Positions 6,969 to 13,036 of a stretch of DNA of 13,036 nucleotides are shown piece by piece. Numbering within the stretch: the stretch's first letter is position 1; the number at the start of each line of letters is the position of its first letter. The stretch covers positions 1,673 to 14,708 of the forward strand of contig DIUB01000093.1 in the NCBI GenBank assembly GCA_002422265.1. The letters run 5' to 3'. The notes under the pieces were generated by a model. It worked only from the letters and a program-made list of their open reading frames with translations, was not told where the DNA came from and searched no databases. The stretch is from Geobacter sp. UBA6169. Lineage in GTDB: Bacteria; Desulfobacterota; Desulfuromonadia; Geobacterales; Pseudopelobacteraceae. The translations under genes were made by a program, and so were the position numbers.

Positions 6969-8327
6969 ATGAAAAAACTGTTTGGAACCGATGGGGTTCG
7001 CGGTGTTGCCAACATCCATCCCATGACCACTGAAACTGCCATGCAGCTGGGACGGGCAGCGGCTTACATCTTCAAGAGCACCCACGGAAAACGGCACAAG
7101 ATCGTGATCGGCAAGGATACCCGCATCTCTGGCTACATGCTGGAAAGTGCCCTGGTGGCCGGCATCTGCTCCATGGGGGTTGACGTCCTGCTGGTGGGTC
7201 CGCTGCCCACCCCCGGTATTGCCAATATCACTAAATCGATGCGCGCTGACGCCGGGGTGGTGATCTCGGCCTCCCACAACCTGTTTCAGGACAACGGTAT
7301 CAAGTTCTTTTCGGCAGATGGTTACAAACTGCCGGACGAGATCGAACTGAAGATTGAAAAGCTGCTTGATTCGAAAAAAATCGACGCCCTGCGCCCCACA
7401 GCCGATGAAGTGGGCAAGGCGTTCAGGATTGATGATGCTGCCGGCCGGTATATTGTCTTTCTCAAAAATACCTTTCCCCAGAACCTGGACCTGACCGGGC
7501 TGAAGATCGTACTGGACTGCGGCAACGGCGCTGCCTACAAGGTTGCCCCGGCTGTTTTTTCAGAACTGGGGGCAGAGGTAATCGCCCTGGGGGTCAAGCC
7601 TAACGGCACCAACATCAACGCCGGCTGCGGCTCACTACACCCTGAGGTGATCAGTGAGGCGGTCAAAAGCCATCGTGCCGATATCGGCATTGCCCTTGAC
7701 GGTGATGCTGACCGGGTGATTGTCTGCGATGAATTCGGCAATGAGGTTAACGGTGATCAGATCATGGCCATCTGTGCCACGGACATGATTGCCCGTAAGC
7801 TGCTGAAGAAAAAAACCCTGGTTGCCACGGTGATGAGCAACATGGGGCTGGATATTGCCCTGCGCCGGGCAGGCGGCTCAATTATCAAGACTGCCGTGGG
7901 GGACCGCTATGTGGTGGAAGAGATGCGCAAAGGGGGGTATACTCTTGGCGGGGAGCAGTCAGGACATCTGATCTTCCTGGAACACAACACCACCGGCGAT
8001 GGCGTACTGGCCGCCCTGCAGCTGCTGGCGGTCATGCGACGGACCAACAAGCCGCTGTCGGAGCTGGCCGAGGTGATGATTCCACTCCCCCAGGTACTGG
8101 TCAATGTTCGCGTCAGGGAGCGTAAAGACATCATGACCCTGCCGGCCATTGCCGGCGCCATTCGCGGCGTTGAACAGAAGCTGGGCAATGAAGGACGGGT
8201 GCTGATCCGCTATTCAGGCACCGAACCGCTGCTGCGGATCATGCTTGAAGGTCAGGATAAATACGAAATCACCACCTGGGCCAACGAGATTGCGGATCTG
8301 GTTAAACAACAGCTGGGGGAGAAGTAA
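6969..8327 (+). CDS. glmM: Phosphoglucosamine mutase GlmM
   Basis: Interconverts glucosamine 6-phosphate and glucosamine 1-phosphate, the step leading to UDP-GlcNAc for peptidoglycan and lipopolysaccharide. The 452 residues are family-typical. Seen: FGTDGVRG (5-12), the phosphoserine loop ISASHN with Ser102, the magnesium site DGDADR (Asp244, Asp246, Asp248), sugar-binding GEQSGH, and the phosphate-binding RYSGTEPLLRIM near the C-terminus. The ATG is preceded by a strong AAGGAG (6955-6960, 8-base spacer) lying inside the last codons of cdaA, so the two genes are almost certainly co-transcribed and may be translationally linked. The neighbour CdaA suggests that c-di-AMP synthesis and cell-wall precursor supply are co-expressed. 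Confidence 0.97.
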   Translation: MKKLFGTDGVRGVANIHPMTTETAMQLGRAAAYIFKSTHGKRHKIVIGKDTRISGYMLESALVAGICSMGVDVLLVGPLPTPGIANITKSMRADAGVVISASHNLFQDNGIKFFSADGYKLPDEIELKIEKLLDSKKIDALRPTADEVGKAFRIDDAAGRYIVFLKNTFPQNLDLTGLKIVLDCGNGAAYKVAPAVFSELGAEVIALGVKPNGTNINAGCGSLHPEVISEAVKSHRADIGIALDGDADRVIVCDEFGNEVNGDQIMAICATDMIARKLLKKKTLVATVMSNMGLDIALRRAGGSIIKTAVGDRYVVEEMRKGGYTLGGEQSGHLIFLEHNTTGDGVLAALQLLAVMRRTNKPLSELAEVMIPLPQVLVNVRVRERKDIMTLPAIAGAIRGVEQKLGNEGRVLIRYSGTEPLLRIMLEGQDKYEITTWANEIADLVKQQLGEK

Positions 8328-8332
8328 CGAAC

Positions 8333-9052
8333 ATGGCAAAACTGGGCTTAAACGTTGATCATATCGCCACCGTACGCCAGGCACGGGGCGGTACCGAGCC
8401 GGACCCGGTTACGGCAGCGGCAATCGGTGAACTGGCTGGGGCCGAAGGAATCACGATCCACCTGCGGGAAGACCGCCGCCACATCCAGGATCGTGATCTG
8501 GAGATCCTGCGCAGGACCGTCCAGACCAAGCTGAACCTCGAAATGGCTGCCACTGACGAAATGGTAGGGATTGCCTGCCGGGTCAAACCTGAGCAGTGTA
8601 CCCTGGTGCCGGAAAAACGGCAGGAACTGACCACCGAAGGGGGGCTTGACGTCATCGCCACCTTCCAAACCGTGCAAACGGCGGTACAGGCACTCCAGCA
8701 GGCCGGTATCATTGTCAGCCTGTTTGTAGATCCCAACCCGGAGCAGATCAGGGCAGCACATCAGAGCGGCGCCGAGGCGATCGAGATCCACACCGGCCGC
8801 TATGCCGAGGCCCATAGCGAGGCAGCGCGCCACCGCGAACTGGCCGCCATCCGTGATGCCGTTGCCCTGGGGAATGAGCTGGGCCTGACGGTCCATGCCG
8901 GGCATGGCCTGAACTACGTCAACATCATCCCGCTCGCCAAACTGTCCGGCATCGACGAATTCAACATCGGCCACAGCATCATTGCCCGGGCTACCCTGGT
9001 GGGGCTGGATCGGGCCGTGCGGGAGATGGTGGCGCTGATCCGCCCCCGGTGA
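8333..9052 (+). CDS. pdxJ: Pyridoxine 5'-phosphate synthase PdxJ
   Basis: Condenses 1-deoxyxylulose 5-phosphate with 3-amino-2-oxopropyl phosphate to give pyridoxine 5'-phosphate, the last ring-forming step of the DXP-dependent vitamin B6 pathway. 239 residues, full length, forming a TIM barrel. Conserved segments: LGLNVDHIATVRQARG at 4-19, HLREDRRH with His43, Arg45 and His50, LEMAAT with Glu70, CTLVPEKR, SLFVDP, IEIHTGRYA, VHAGHGLNY with His191, and FNIGHSIIARA. His43, Glu70 and His191 correspond to the E. coli catalytic His45, Glu72 and His193. A purine-rich GGGGGAG sits just before the ATG, inside the end of glmM. The stop overlaps the start of acpS, an adjacency also known in E. coli. 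Confidence 0.97.
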   Translation: MAKLGLNVDHIATVRQARGGTEPDPVTAAAIGELAGAEGITIHLREDRRHIQDRDLEILRRTVQTKLNLEMAATDEMVGIACRVKPEQCTLVPEKRQELTTEGGLDVIATFQTVQTAVQALQQAGIIVSLFVDPNPEQIRAAHQSGAEAIEIHTGRYAEAHSEAARHRELAAIRDAVALGNELGLTVHAGHGLNYVNIIPLAKLSGIDEFNIGHSIIARATLVGLDRAVREMVALIRPR

Positions 9053-9429
9053 TCCTCGGCATCGGAGTTGATACGGTTGAAATCGCACGGATTCAGCGGT
9101 TTCTGGATCAAGGCAATCAGCCGCTGCTGGATCGGCTCTTTTCCACACACGAGCAGCAGTACTGCCTGGCCCGCAAGCAGAGCGCTGCCTGTCTGGCTGC
9201 CCGTTTTGCCGCCAAGGAGGCCTTTGTCAAGGCCTTGGGAACCGGTCTGCGGGACGGCCTTTCCTGGGTTGAGATGGAGGTGCGGAATGATCCGCTGGGC
9301 AAACCATCGCTTCACCTGTCCGGCAGGACGCAGGAGCTGGTTGCTGAACGGGGCCTGCTGACCATACAGTTGTCATTGTCACATGACGGCGGCCATGCCG
9401 TTGCATTTGTCGTGCTGGAGGCGCCATGA
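9049..9429 (+). CDS. acpS: Holo-[acyl-carrier-protein] synthase AcpS
   Basis: Transfers the 4'-phosphopantetheine arm of coenzyme A to a serine of acyl carrier protein, activating fatty-acid synthesis. 126 residues, the usual trimeric AcpS length. The N-terminus GIGVDTVEIARI (4-15) carries magnesium ligand Asp8; RFAAKEAFVKALGTG (52-66) carries Glu57, equivalent to Glu58 in E. coli; LSLSHDGGHAVAFVVLE closes the fold. The start is a GTG sharing four bases (GTGA) with the pdxJ stop, and the stop shares ATGA with nnr. It therefore probably depends on translational coupling at both ends. No alternative start would keep the essential Asp8 motif. Confidence 0.96.
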   Translation: MILGIGVDTVEIARIQRFLDQGNQPLLDRLFSTHEQQYCLARKQSAACLAARFAAKEAFVKALGTGLRDGLSWVEMEVRNDPLGKPSLHLSGRTQELVAERGLLTIQLSLSHDGGHAVAFVVLEAP

Positions 9430-11006
9430 AGATTGTTACCGCCCATACCATGCAGGAACTGGACCGCCGCGCCATTGAGGAGTACGGTATCCCGGGTCGG
9501 GAGTTGATGGAGCTGGCCGGAAAAGGATGTGCCGAGCATATCCTGGCGGCCTACGGCACCCGTACCAGCAAGAAGGTGGTGATCTTGGCCGGAAAAGGCA
9601 ATAACGGCGGTGATGGCTACGTGATTGCCCGTTACCTGTTGGAAAAAGGCTGGCAGGTGCTGGTGATTGTACTGGCCGAGCAGGAGGTGATCCACGGCGA
9701 TGCCCTGACCAATCTGGAGCTGCTGCCTGACGAAATCCTCAGCTTCTGCCCCGGCCAGGGGGAAATAACCGAAAAGCATGCCGACGACCTGCTGCAGGCA
9801 GATCTGCTGGTTGATGCACTGCTGGGAACCGGTCTGCGTAACGACCTGCAGGGGGTCTATCTTGAGGCAGTAGAATTGATCAACGCATCACCGTCCAAGG
9901 TGGTGGCAGTTGACATCCCGACCGGCGTTCATGGCACTACCGGCAGAATCCTGGGCACTGCCGTACGGGCAAATCTGACTGTCACCTTTGCCGCAGCCAA
10001 GCTGGGCCATGTGCTCTACCCTGCGGCCGATATGGTGGGCCGGCTGGTCATTGTCGACATCGGCATTCCGCCACTTTTGTTAAACGATGCCATCGGCTAT
10101 GACTTTTTAAATGAGAAACTGATGGCGCCATTGGTAAAGCGACGTGACCGCCAGGCCCACAAAGGCCATTTTGGTCATTGCCTGATCATTGCCGGTTCGC
10201 CGGGAAAGACCGGTGCTGCGGCATTGGCTGCCAACAGTGCCGTCCGCAGCGGTTCAGGGCTGGTTACTCTGGCCGTACCGGAGAGTCTCAATCATATTCT
10301 TGAGGTAAAAACAACCGAGGCCATGACCCTGCCTCTACCTGATGCCGGTACCGGGCACCTGACCACACATGTCCTTCCAGCGCTGGAGAAACAGCTGCCC
10401 GGCAAGCAGGCCCTGGCCATCGGCCCCGGCATTGACCGCCGACCTGCCGGTGTGACCGTAGTCCACACCCTGATTGAGACGGTCTCCGTACCGATGGTAA
10501 TAGATGCCGACGGCCTGAACGCGCTGGCTGAGGATATCACGGTGCTGCAGCGCAAGCGTTCCGCACATATCGTTCTCACCCCCCATCCCGGCGAGATGTC
10601 CCGTCTGCTTGGCTCATCCATTCCGGATGTGGCTGCCATTCGGATCTCGGTAGCCCAGGAGTTTGCCCGTACCCATGGGGTGTACGTTGTACTGAAAGGG
10701 GCCCGTACCATTGTGGCCGCTCCCAACGGCATGGCAGCCATCAACGGCAGCGGTAATCCGGGAATGGCCACCGGCGGCATGGGTGATGTGCTGACCGGTA
10801 TGATCGTCTCACTGCTGGGGCAAGGCTACACAACCTGGAATGCCTGCCGGCTGGGAGTGTTTCTGCATGGTCTGGCCGGCGATCTGGTGGCCATGGAACA
10901 GGGCGAAACCGGCATGACCGCCTCTGACCTGATCGAACGGATTCCCCTTGCCTTCAACCGTCTCCTCAACGCACCAACCAACCAGATCCATCCATTTGAA
11001 CTGTAA
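9426..11006 (+). CDS. nnr: Bifunctional NAD(P)HX epimerase / dehydratase
   Basis: Metabolite-repair enzyme that rescues hydrated NADH and NADPH: the N-terminal domain epimerises R- and S-NAD(P)HX and the C-terminal domain dehydrates the S form using ADP (or ATP). 526 residues, the normal fused length. The epimerase (YjeF_N, about 1-215) shows GRELMELAGKG (24-34), AGKGNNGGDGY with 58-64 as GNNGGDG, DALLGTGL, and AVDIPTGVHG with Asp163. The dehydratase (ribokinase-like, about 225-505) shows KGHFGHCLIIAGSPGKTGAA, AIGPGI, VIDADGLNAL, LTPHPGEMSRLLG, VVLKGARTIV and NPGMATGGMGDVLTG with Asp454. The ATG overlaps the acpS stop. In E. coli nnr directly precedes tsaE; here a CBS-domain gene lies between them. 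Confidence 0.96.
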   Translation: MKIVTAHTMQELDRRAIEEYGIPGRELMELAGKGCAEHILAAYGTRTSKKVVILAGKGNNGGDGYVIARYLLEKGWQVLVIVLAEQEVIHGDALTNLELLPDEILSFCPGQGEITEKHADDLLQADLLVDALLGTGLRNDLQGVYLEAVELINASPSKVVAVDIPTGVHGTTGRILGTAVRANLTVTFAAAKLGHVLYPAADMVGRLVIVDIGIPPLLLNDAIGYDFLNEKLMAPLVKRRDRQAHKGHFGHCLIIAGSPGKTGAAALAANSAVRSGSGLVTLAVPESLNHILEVKTTEAMTLPLPDAGTGHLTTHVLPALEKQLPGKQALAIGPGIDRRPAGVTVVHTLIETVSVPMVIDADGLNALAEDITVLQRKRSAHIVLTPHPGEMSRLLGSSIPDVAAIRISVAQEFARTHGVYVVLKGARTIVAAPNGMAAINGSGNPGMATGGMGDVLTGMIVSLLGQGYTTWNACRLGVFLHGLAGDLVAMEQGETGMTASDLIERIPLAFNRLLNAPTNQIHPFEL

Positions 11007-11015
11007 GGAGCTCAC

Positions 11016-11465
11016 ATGAAAACTGTTGCCGACATTATGACCAGCACGGTGCTGACGGTCAGAACCGAAACAACCATCAGAGAACTGGCAGAGCTGTTTG
11101 TTACCAACCGGATCAGTTCTTTACCGGTGGTGGATGCCGCCGAAAACCTGATCGGCATGGTAACCGAATCAGACCTGGTTGAGCAGAGTAAAAGCCTGCA
11201 TTTGCCCACGGTGATCAGCCTGTTTGACTGGGTGATCTATCTTGAGTCTGAAAAGACCCTGGAAAAGGAATTGCAGAAGATGGGAGGCCGTACCGTTGCC
11301 GATGTCTATCAGACTGAAGTCGCCAGCATCAGCCCGCACGCATCCCTCAGTGAGGCTGCCGACCTGATGAGCAGCCATCACGTCAACGCCATTCCGGTTG
11401 TTGATAACGGCTCTCTGGTGGGCATCGTGGCCCGGATCGACATCATCCGTACCCTGTTGGGATGA
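11016..11465 (+). CDS. CBS-domain pair protein, likely nucleotide sensor
   Basis: A 149-residue soluble protein made almost entirely of two CBS repeats. CBS1 lies at about 4-55 (VADIMTSTVLTVRTETTIRE, ISSLPVVDAAENLIGMVTESDLV) and CBS2 at about 93-147 (TVADVYQTEVASISP, VNAIPVVDNGSLVGIVARIDIIRTL). They are joined by an approximately 35-residue linker rich in charged and aromatic residues that may be helical. Such Bateman modules commonly bind AMP, ADP, ATP, NAD or c-di-AMP-type ligands, but no enzymatic domain is fused here and I cannot assign a ligand. AAGGAG (11005-11010) lies 5 bases before the ATG. It starts 9 bases after nnr and its stop overlaps the tsaE start (ATGA), so it belongs to the operon. 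A regulatory role linked to adenylate level or to the nearby CdaA product is inference only. Confidence 0.9.
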   Translation: MKTVADIMTSTVLTVRTETTIRELAELFVTNRISSLPVVDAAENLIGMVTESDLVEQSKSLHLPTVISLFDWVIYLESEKTLEKELQKMGGRTVADVYQTEVASISPHASLSEAADLMSSHHVNAIPVVDNGSLVGIVARIDIIRTLLG

Positions 11466-12019
11466 ACGTGCAGGGGCAAAGAACCAGGGGCACGGGGCAC
11501 GGGGGAGAGCTCATCGTTGATACTGAATCCCCTGAAGCAACGATGGCACTGGGGACAGAGCTGGGGAAGCTGCTGGCAGCCGGTGATGTTGTTACCCTGA
11601 CCGGGGAACTGGGCGGTGGCAAGACCTGTTTTGTACGGGGCATTGTAGCCGGTGCAGCCCCCCAGTATCTTGATCTGGTGGCCTCCCCCACCTTTGCCAT
11701 TTTAAACGAATACCCGGCAGTGCCGCCGATCCACCACTATGACTGCTACCGACTACGCGGTTGTGATGATGCCGTTGAACTGGGGCTTGAGGAACATCTG
11801 CACGGTAACGGCATCTGCCTGATCGAATGGCCTGACCGGATCCTTGCTCTACTCCCCCCTACCCGGCTGGAACTCGGCTTTAGCTACGTTGATGCGACCA
11901 TACGCCGGATCAGCCTCTTTGCCCACGGCACCAGAATGCAGCTGCTGCTTGCACAACTTGCAACACACTGTGATACCAGTAAAAAACCCTTGTCACCCCT
12001 GCTCTGTTCTGCTAAATAA
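11462..12019 (+). CDS. tsaE: tRNA t6A biosynthesis ATPase TsaE
   Basis: P-loop ATPase that works with TsaB and TsaD in forming N6-threonylcarbamoyladenosine at tRNA position 37. 185 residues. Walker A GELGGGKT is at 48-55 with Lys54; SPTFAILNEY, HYDCYRL and ICLIEWPD follow in the family order. The ATG overlaps the preceding CBS gene stop. Residues 2-16 (Gly/Arg/His/Thr-rich) do not look like the usual TsaE start and are encoded by a G-run repeat (11473-11505); the conserved fold seems to begin around ELIVDTESPEAT. GTG 11468 is a possible alternative start, and ATG 11542 would remove the first strand. The C-terminal tail beyond about 160 (LATHCDTSKKPLSPLL) also looks unconserved. A candidate lysC promoter lies in the last codons. 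Confidence 0.95.
   Translation: MNVQGQRTRGTGHGGELIVDTESPEATMALGTELGKLLAAGDVVTLTGELGGGKTCFVRGIVAGAAPQYLDLVASPTFAILNEYPAVPPIHHYDCYRLRGCDDAVELGLEEHLHGNGICLIEWPDRILALLPPTRLELGFSYVDATIRRISLFAHGTRMQLLLAQLATHCDTSKKPLSPLLCSAK
11473..11505 (+). repeat. Four G-runs with a GGGGCAC tandem repeat (possible G-quadruplex)
   Basis: GGGG at 11473-11476, 11487-11490 and 11494-11497, and GGGGG at 11501-11505, separated by loops of 10, 3 (CAC) and 3 (CAC) bases. The last part is two tandem GGGGCAC units. This satisfies the pattern for an intramolecular G-quadruplex of up to four tetrads on the coding strand, and hence in the mRNA. It begins 11 bases after the tsaE ATG begins and encodes its unusual N-terminus. 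Confidence 0.6.
11990..12018 (+). promoter_or_regulatory. Candidate sigma-70-type promoter for lysC
   Basis: TTGTCA at 11990-11995 matches the -35 consensus at five of six positions. TAAATA at 12013-12018 is a weaker -10 with the ideal 17-base spacing. The -35 box lies inside the end of tsaE. The local AT-richness (12013-12036) contrasts with the GC-rich surroundings. It could give lysC its own transcription in addition to read-through from tsaE. Confidence 0.4.
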
Positions 12020-12047
12020 AATCACTTTCAACTTTTGATCTGTTCTG
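12000..12047 (+). repeat. Direct repeat TGnTCTGTTCTG upstream of lysC
   Basis: TGCTCTGTTCTG at 12000-12011 and TGATCTGTTCTG at 12036-12047 match at 11 of 12 positions with starts 36 bases apart. The first copy lies in the spacer of the candidate promoter and the second ends just before the lysC ribosome binding site. Regulator binding is possible, but chance similarity cannot be excluded. Confidence 0.35.
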
Positions 12048-12049
12048 TG

Positions 12050-12055
12050 AAGGAG
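12050..12055 (+). promoter_or_regulatory. lysC ribosome binding site
   Basis: AAGGAG with a 7-base spacer to the ATG at 12063. It confirms the start of lysC, whose stop lies beyond the right edge of the window. Confidence 0.75.
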
Positions 12056-12062
12056 CAACAGC

Positions 12063-13036
12063 ATGGCACTGGTAGTTCAAAAATACGGCGGTACGTCGGT
12101 GGGGACCACCGACAGGATCAAGAACGTTGCCAAGCGGATCATCAAGACCTATGAGGCCGGCAATGAAGTGGTGGTGGTGGTTTCTGCCATGTCGGGTGAA
12201 ACCAACAAACTGGTTGCGCTGGCCAATGAGATGGTCGATATCCCTGACAACCGTGAGTACGATGTGGTGGTGGCAACCGGTGAGCAGGTCACCATCGGCC
12301 TGTTGGCCATGTACCTGAAGTCCCTCGGCTACAAGGCCAAATCCTATATGGGCTGGCAGGTACCGATCATTACCGACAGCACTTATGCCAAGGCCAGAAT
12401 CGAGAGCATCGACGACACCCGCATGCAGGCTGATCTGAAAGAAGGCTGTATCGTGGTTGTGGCCGGCTTTCAGGGGATGGACAAGGAAGGCAGTCTGACC
12501 ACCCTAGGACGCGGTGGCTCCGATACCTCAGCCGTGGCACTTGCTGCCGCGCTGAAGGCTGATGTGTGCGAGATTTACACCGATGTTGACGGCGTCTATA
12601 CCACCGATCCCAACGTCTGCAGAGAAGCGCGCAAGGTAGAAAAGATCTCCTACGACGAGATGCTGGAACTGGCCAGTCTGGGCGCCAAGGTGCTGCAGAT
12701 CCGTTCAGTCGAGTTCGCCAAAAAATACAACGTGGACATACATGTTCGCTCAAGCCTGAATGAAAACACCGGTACCATGGTTACCAGGGAGGATAAGGAT
12801 ATGGAAGGAATACTCGTTTCCGGGGTTGCATACGACAAGAATGAGGCCAAGATTGCGGTTCTTGGGGTACCCGACAAGCCGGGTATCGCCGCCAAGATTC
12901 TCACACCGCTGTCAGACGCAGCCATCTCGGTTGATATGATCGTCCAGAACGTCAGTCATGCCGGAACCACCGATTTCACCTTCACCGTCACCAAGGCTGA
13001 CCTTAAAAAGGCACTTTTGATTACCAACGAAGTAGC
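12063..13036 (+). CDS. lysC: Aspartate kinase, 3' end outside window
   Basis: Phosphorylates aspartate to 4-phospho-L-aspartate, the first step toward lysine, diaminopimelate, methionine and threonine. The frame is open from the ATG to the right edge (324 full codons); the family is usually around 400 residues, so roughly 80 are missing. Seen: KYGGTSVG (7-14), VVVVVSAMSGETN, VATGEQVT, the nucleotide and aspartate region LGRGGSDTSA (148-157), YTDVDGVYTTDP, and SYDEMLELASLGAKVLQIRSVEFA. An ACT regulatory region begins near residue 247 (GILVSGVAYDKNEAKIAVLGVPDKPGIAAKI, then ISVDMIVQN), and the window cuts within the tandem ACT part. The ACT domains imply feedback inhibition by lysine and/or threonine, but which one cannot be told. 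It has a strong AAGGAG and a candidate promoter, and lies 43 bases after tsaE. Confidence 0.96.
   Translation, partial: MALVVQKYGGTSVGTTDRIKNVAKRIIKTYEAGNEVVVVVSAMSGETNKLVALANEMVDIPDNREYDVVVATGEQVTIGLLAMYLKSLGYKAKSYMGWQVPIITDSTYAKARIESIDDTRMQADLKEGCIVVVAGFQGMDKEGSLTTLGRGGSDTSAVALAAALKADVCEIYTDVDGVYTTDPNVCREARKVEKISYDEMLELASLGAKVLQIRSVEFAKKYNVDIHVRSSLNENTGTMVTREDKDMEGILVSGVAYDKNEAKIAVLGVPDKPGIAAKILTPLSDAAISVDMIVQNVSHAGTTDFTFTVTKADLKKALLITNEV

Noticed and set aside
7374..7812. A7 runs in glmM (7374-7380 and 7809-7815 area) as programmed frameshift sites
   Set aside because: They are ordinary Lys codon runs; the main frame stays open and no meaningful alternative frame follows.
8348..9148. Long minus-strand open frame (266 codons) opposite pdxJ and the start of acpS
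   Set aside because: Antisense to two genes with complete, motif-rich protein families; composition (many Asp, Gly, Gln, Val and no recognisable motif) is what a high-GC shadow frame gives.
10292..10780. Minus-strand open frame (162 codons) opposite nnr
   Set aside because: Shadow of the dehydratase domain, no independent support.
12020..12062. Terminator between tsaE and lysC
   Set aside because: The segment is AT-rich but I could find no stable inverted repeat followed by a T-run.
12127..12753. Small frames on both strands inside the right-end region
   Set aside because: They overlap lysC, which is open to the window edge and carries all aspartate-kinase motifs.

Overview
The window is a dense, entirely plus-strand block of housekeeping genes, with no RNA gene, mobile element, CRISPR array or clear intrinsic terminator that I can see. 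Gene content, high-GC codon use and gene order (two phosphofructokinases, tilS, ftsH, folP, cdaA, glmM, pdxJ, acpS, nnr, a CBS-domain gene, tsaE, lysC) suggest a deltaproteobacterium of the Geobacter/Trichlorobacter/Pelobacter group (Desulfuromonadia). This assignment rests on recalled synteny and protein flavour, not on a database search.

Layout. Positions 1-1504 hold the 3' half of one 6-phosphofructokinase gene and a complete second paralogue of a different subtype. tilS (1507-2931) follows after 2 bases. The only sizeable gap, 2932-3042, carries a candidate promoter and a strong ribosome binding site. These serve ftsH, which I start at a TTG at 3043 rather than at the upstream in-frame GTG at 2971. 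From ftsH onward the genes are packed with gaps of -4 to +43 bases: ftsH/folP (GTGA overlap), cdaA, glmM, pdxJ/acpS (GTGA overlap), acpS/nnr (ATGA overlap), the CBS gene/tsaE (ATGA overlap), and lysC, which runs off the right edge. lysC is clearly coding although it has no stop codon in the window.

Functionally the block joins glycolytic or gluconeogenic flux (pfk), tRNA maturation (TilS lysidine; TsaE in the t6A pathway), membrane protein quality control (FtsH), cofactor synthesis (folate, pyridoxal phosphate, 4'-phosphopantetheine transfer), NAD(P)HX repair, c-di-AMP synthesis next to the peptidoglycan precursor enzyme GlmM, and entry to the aspartate amino-acid pathway (LysC, which also leads to diaminopimelate). 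It looks like a fusion of gene neighbourhoods that are separate in E. coli and Bacillus.

I found no convincing new biological system. The points most worth a second look are a potential four-tetrad G-quadruplex just inside the tsaE start, the conserved-looking N-terminal extension of FolP with a G8 homopolymer in its gene, the rearranged allosteric site of the second phosphofructokinase, cdaA next to glmM without cdaR, and the CBS-domain gene inserted between nnr and tsaE.
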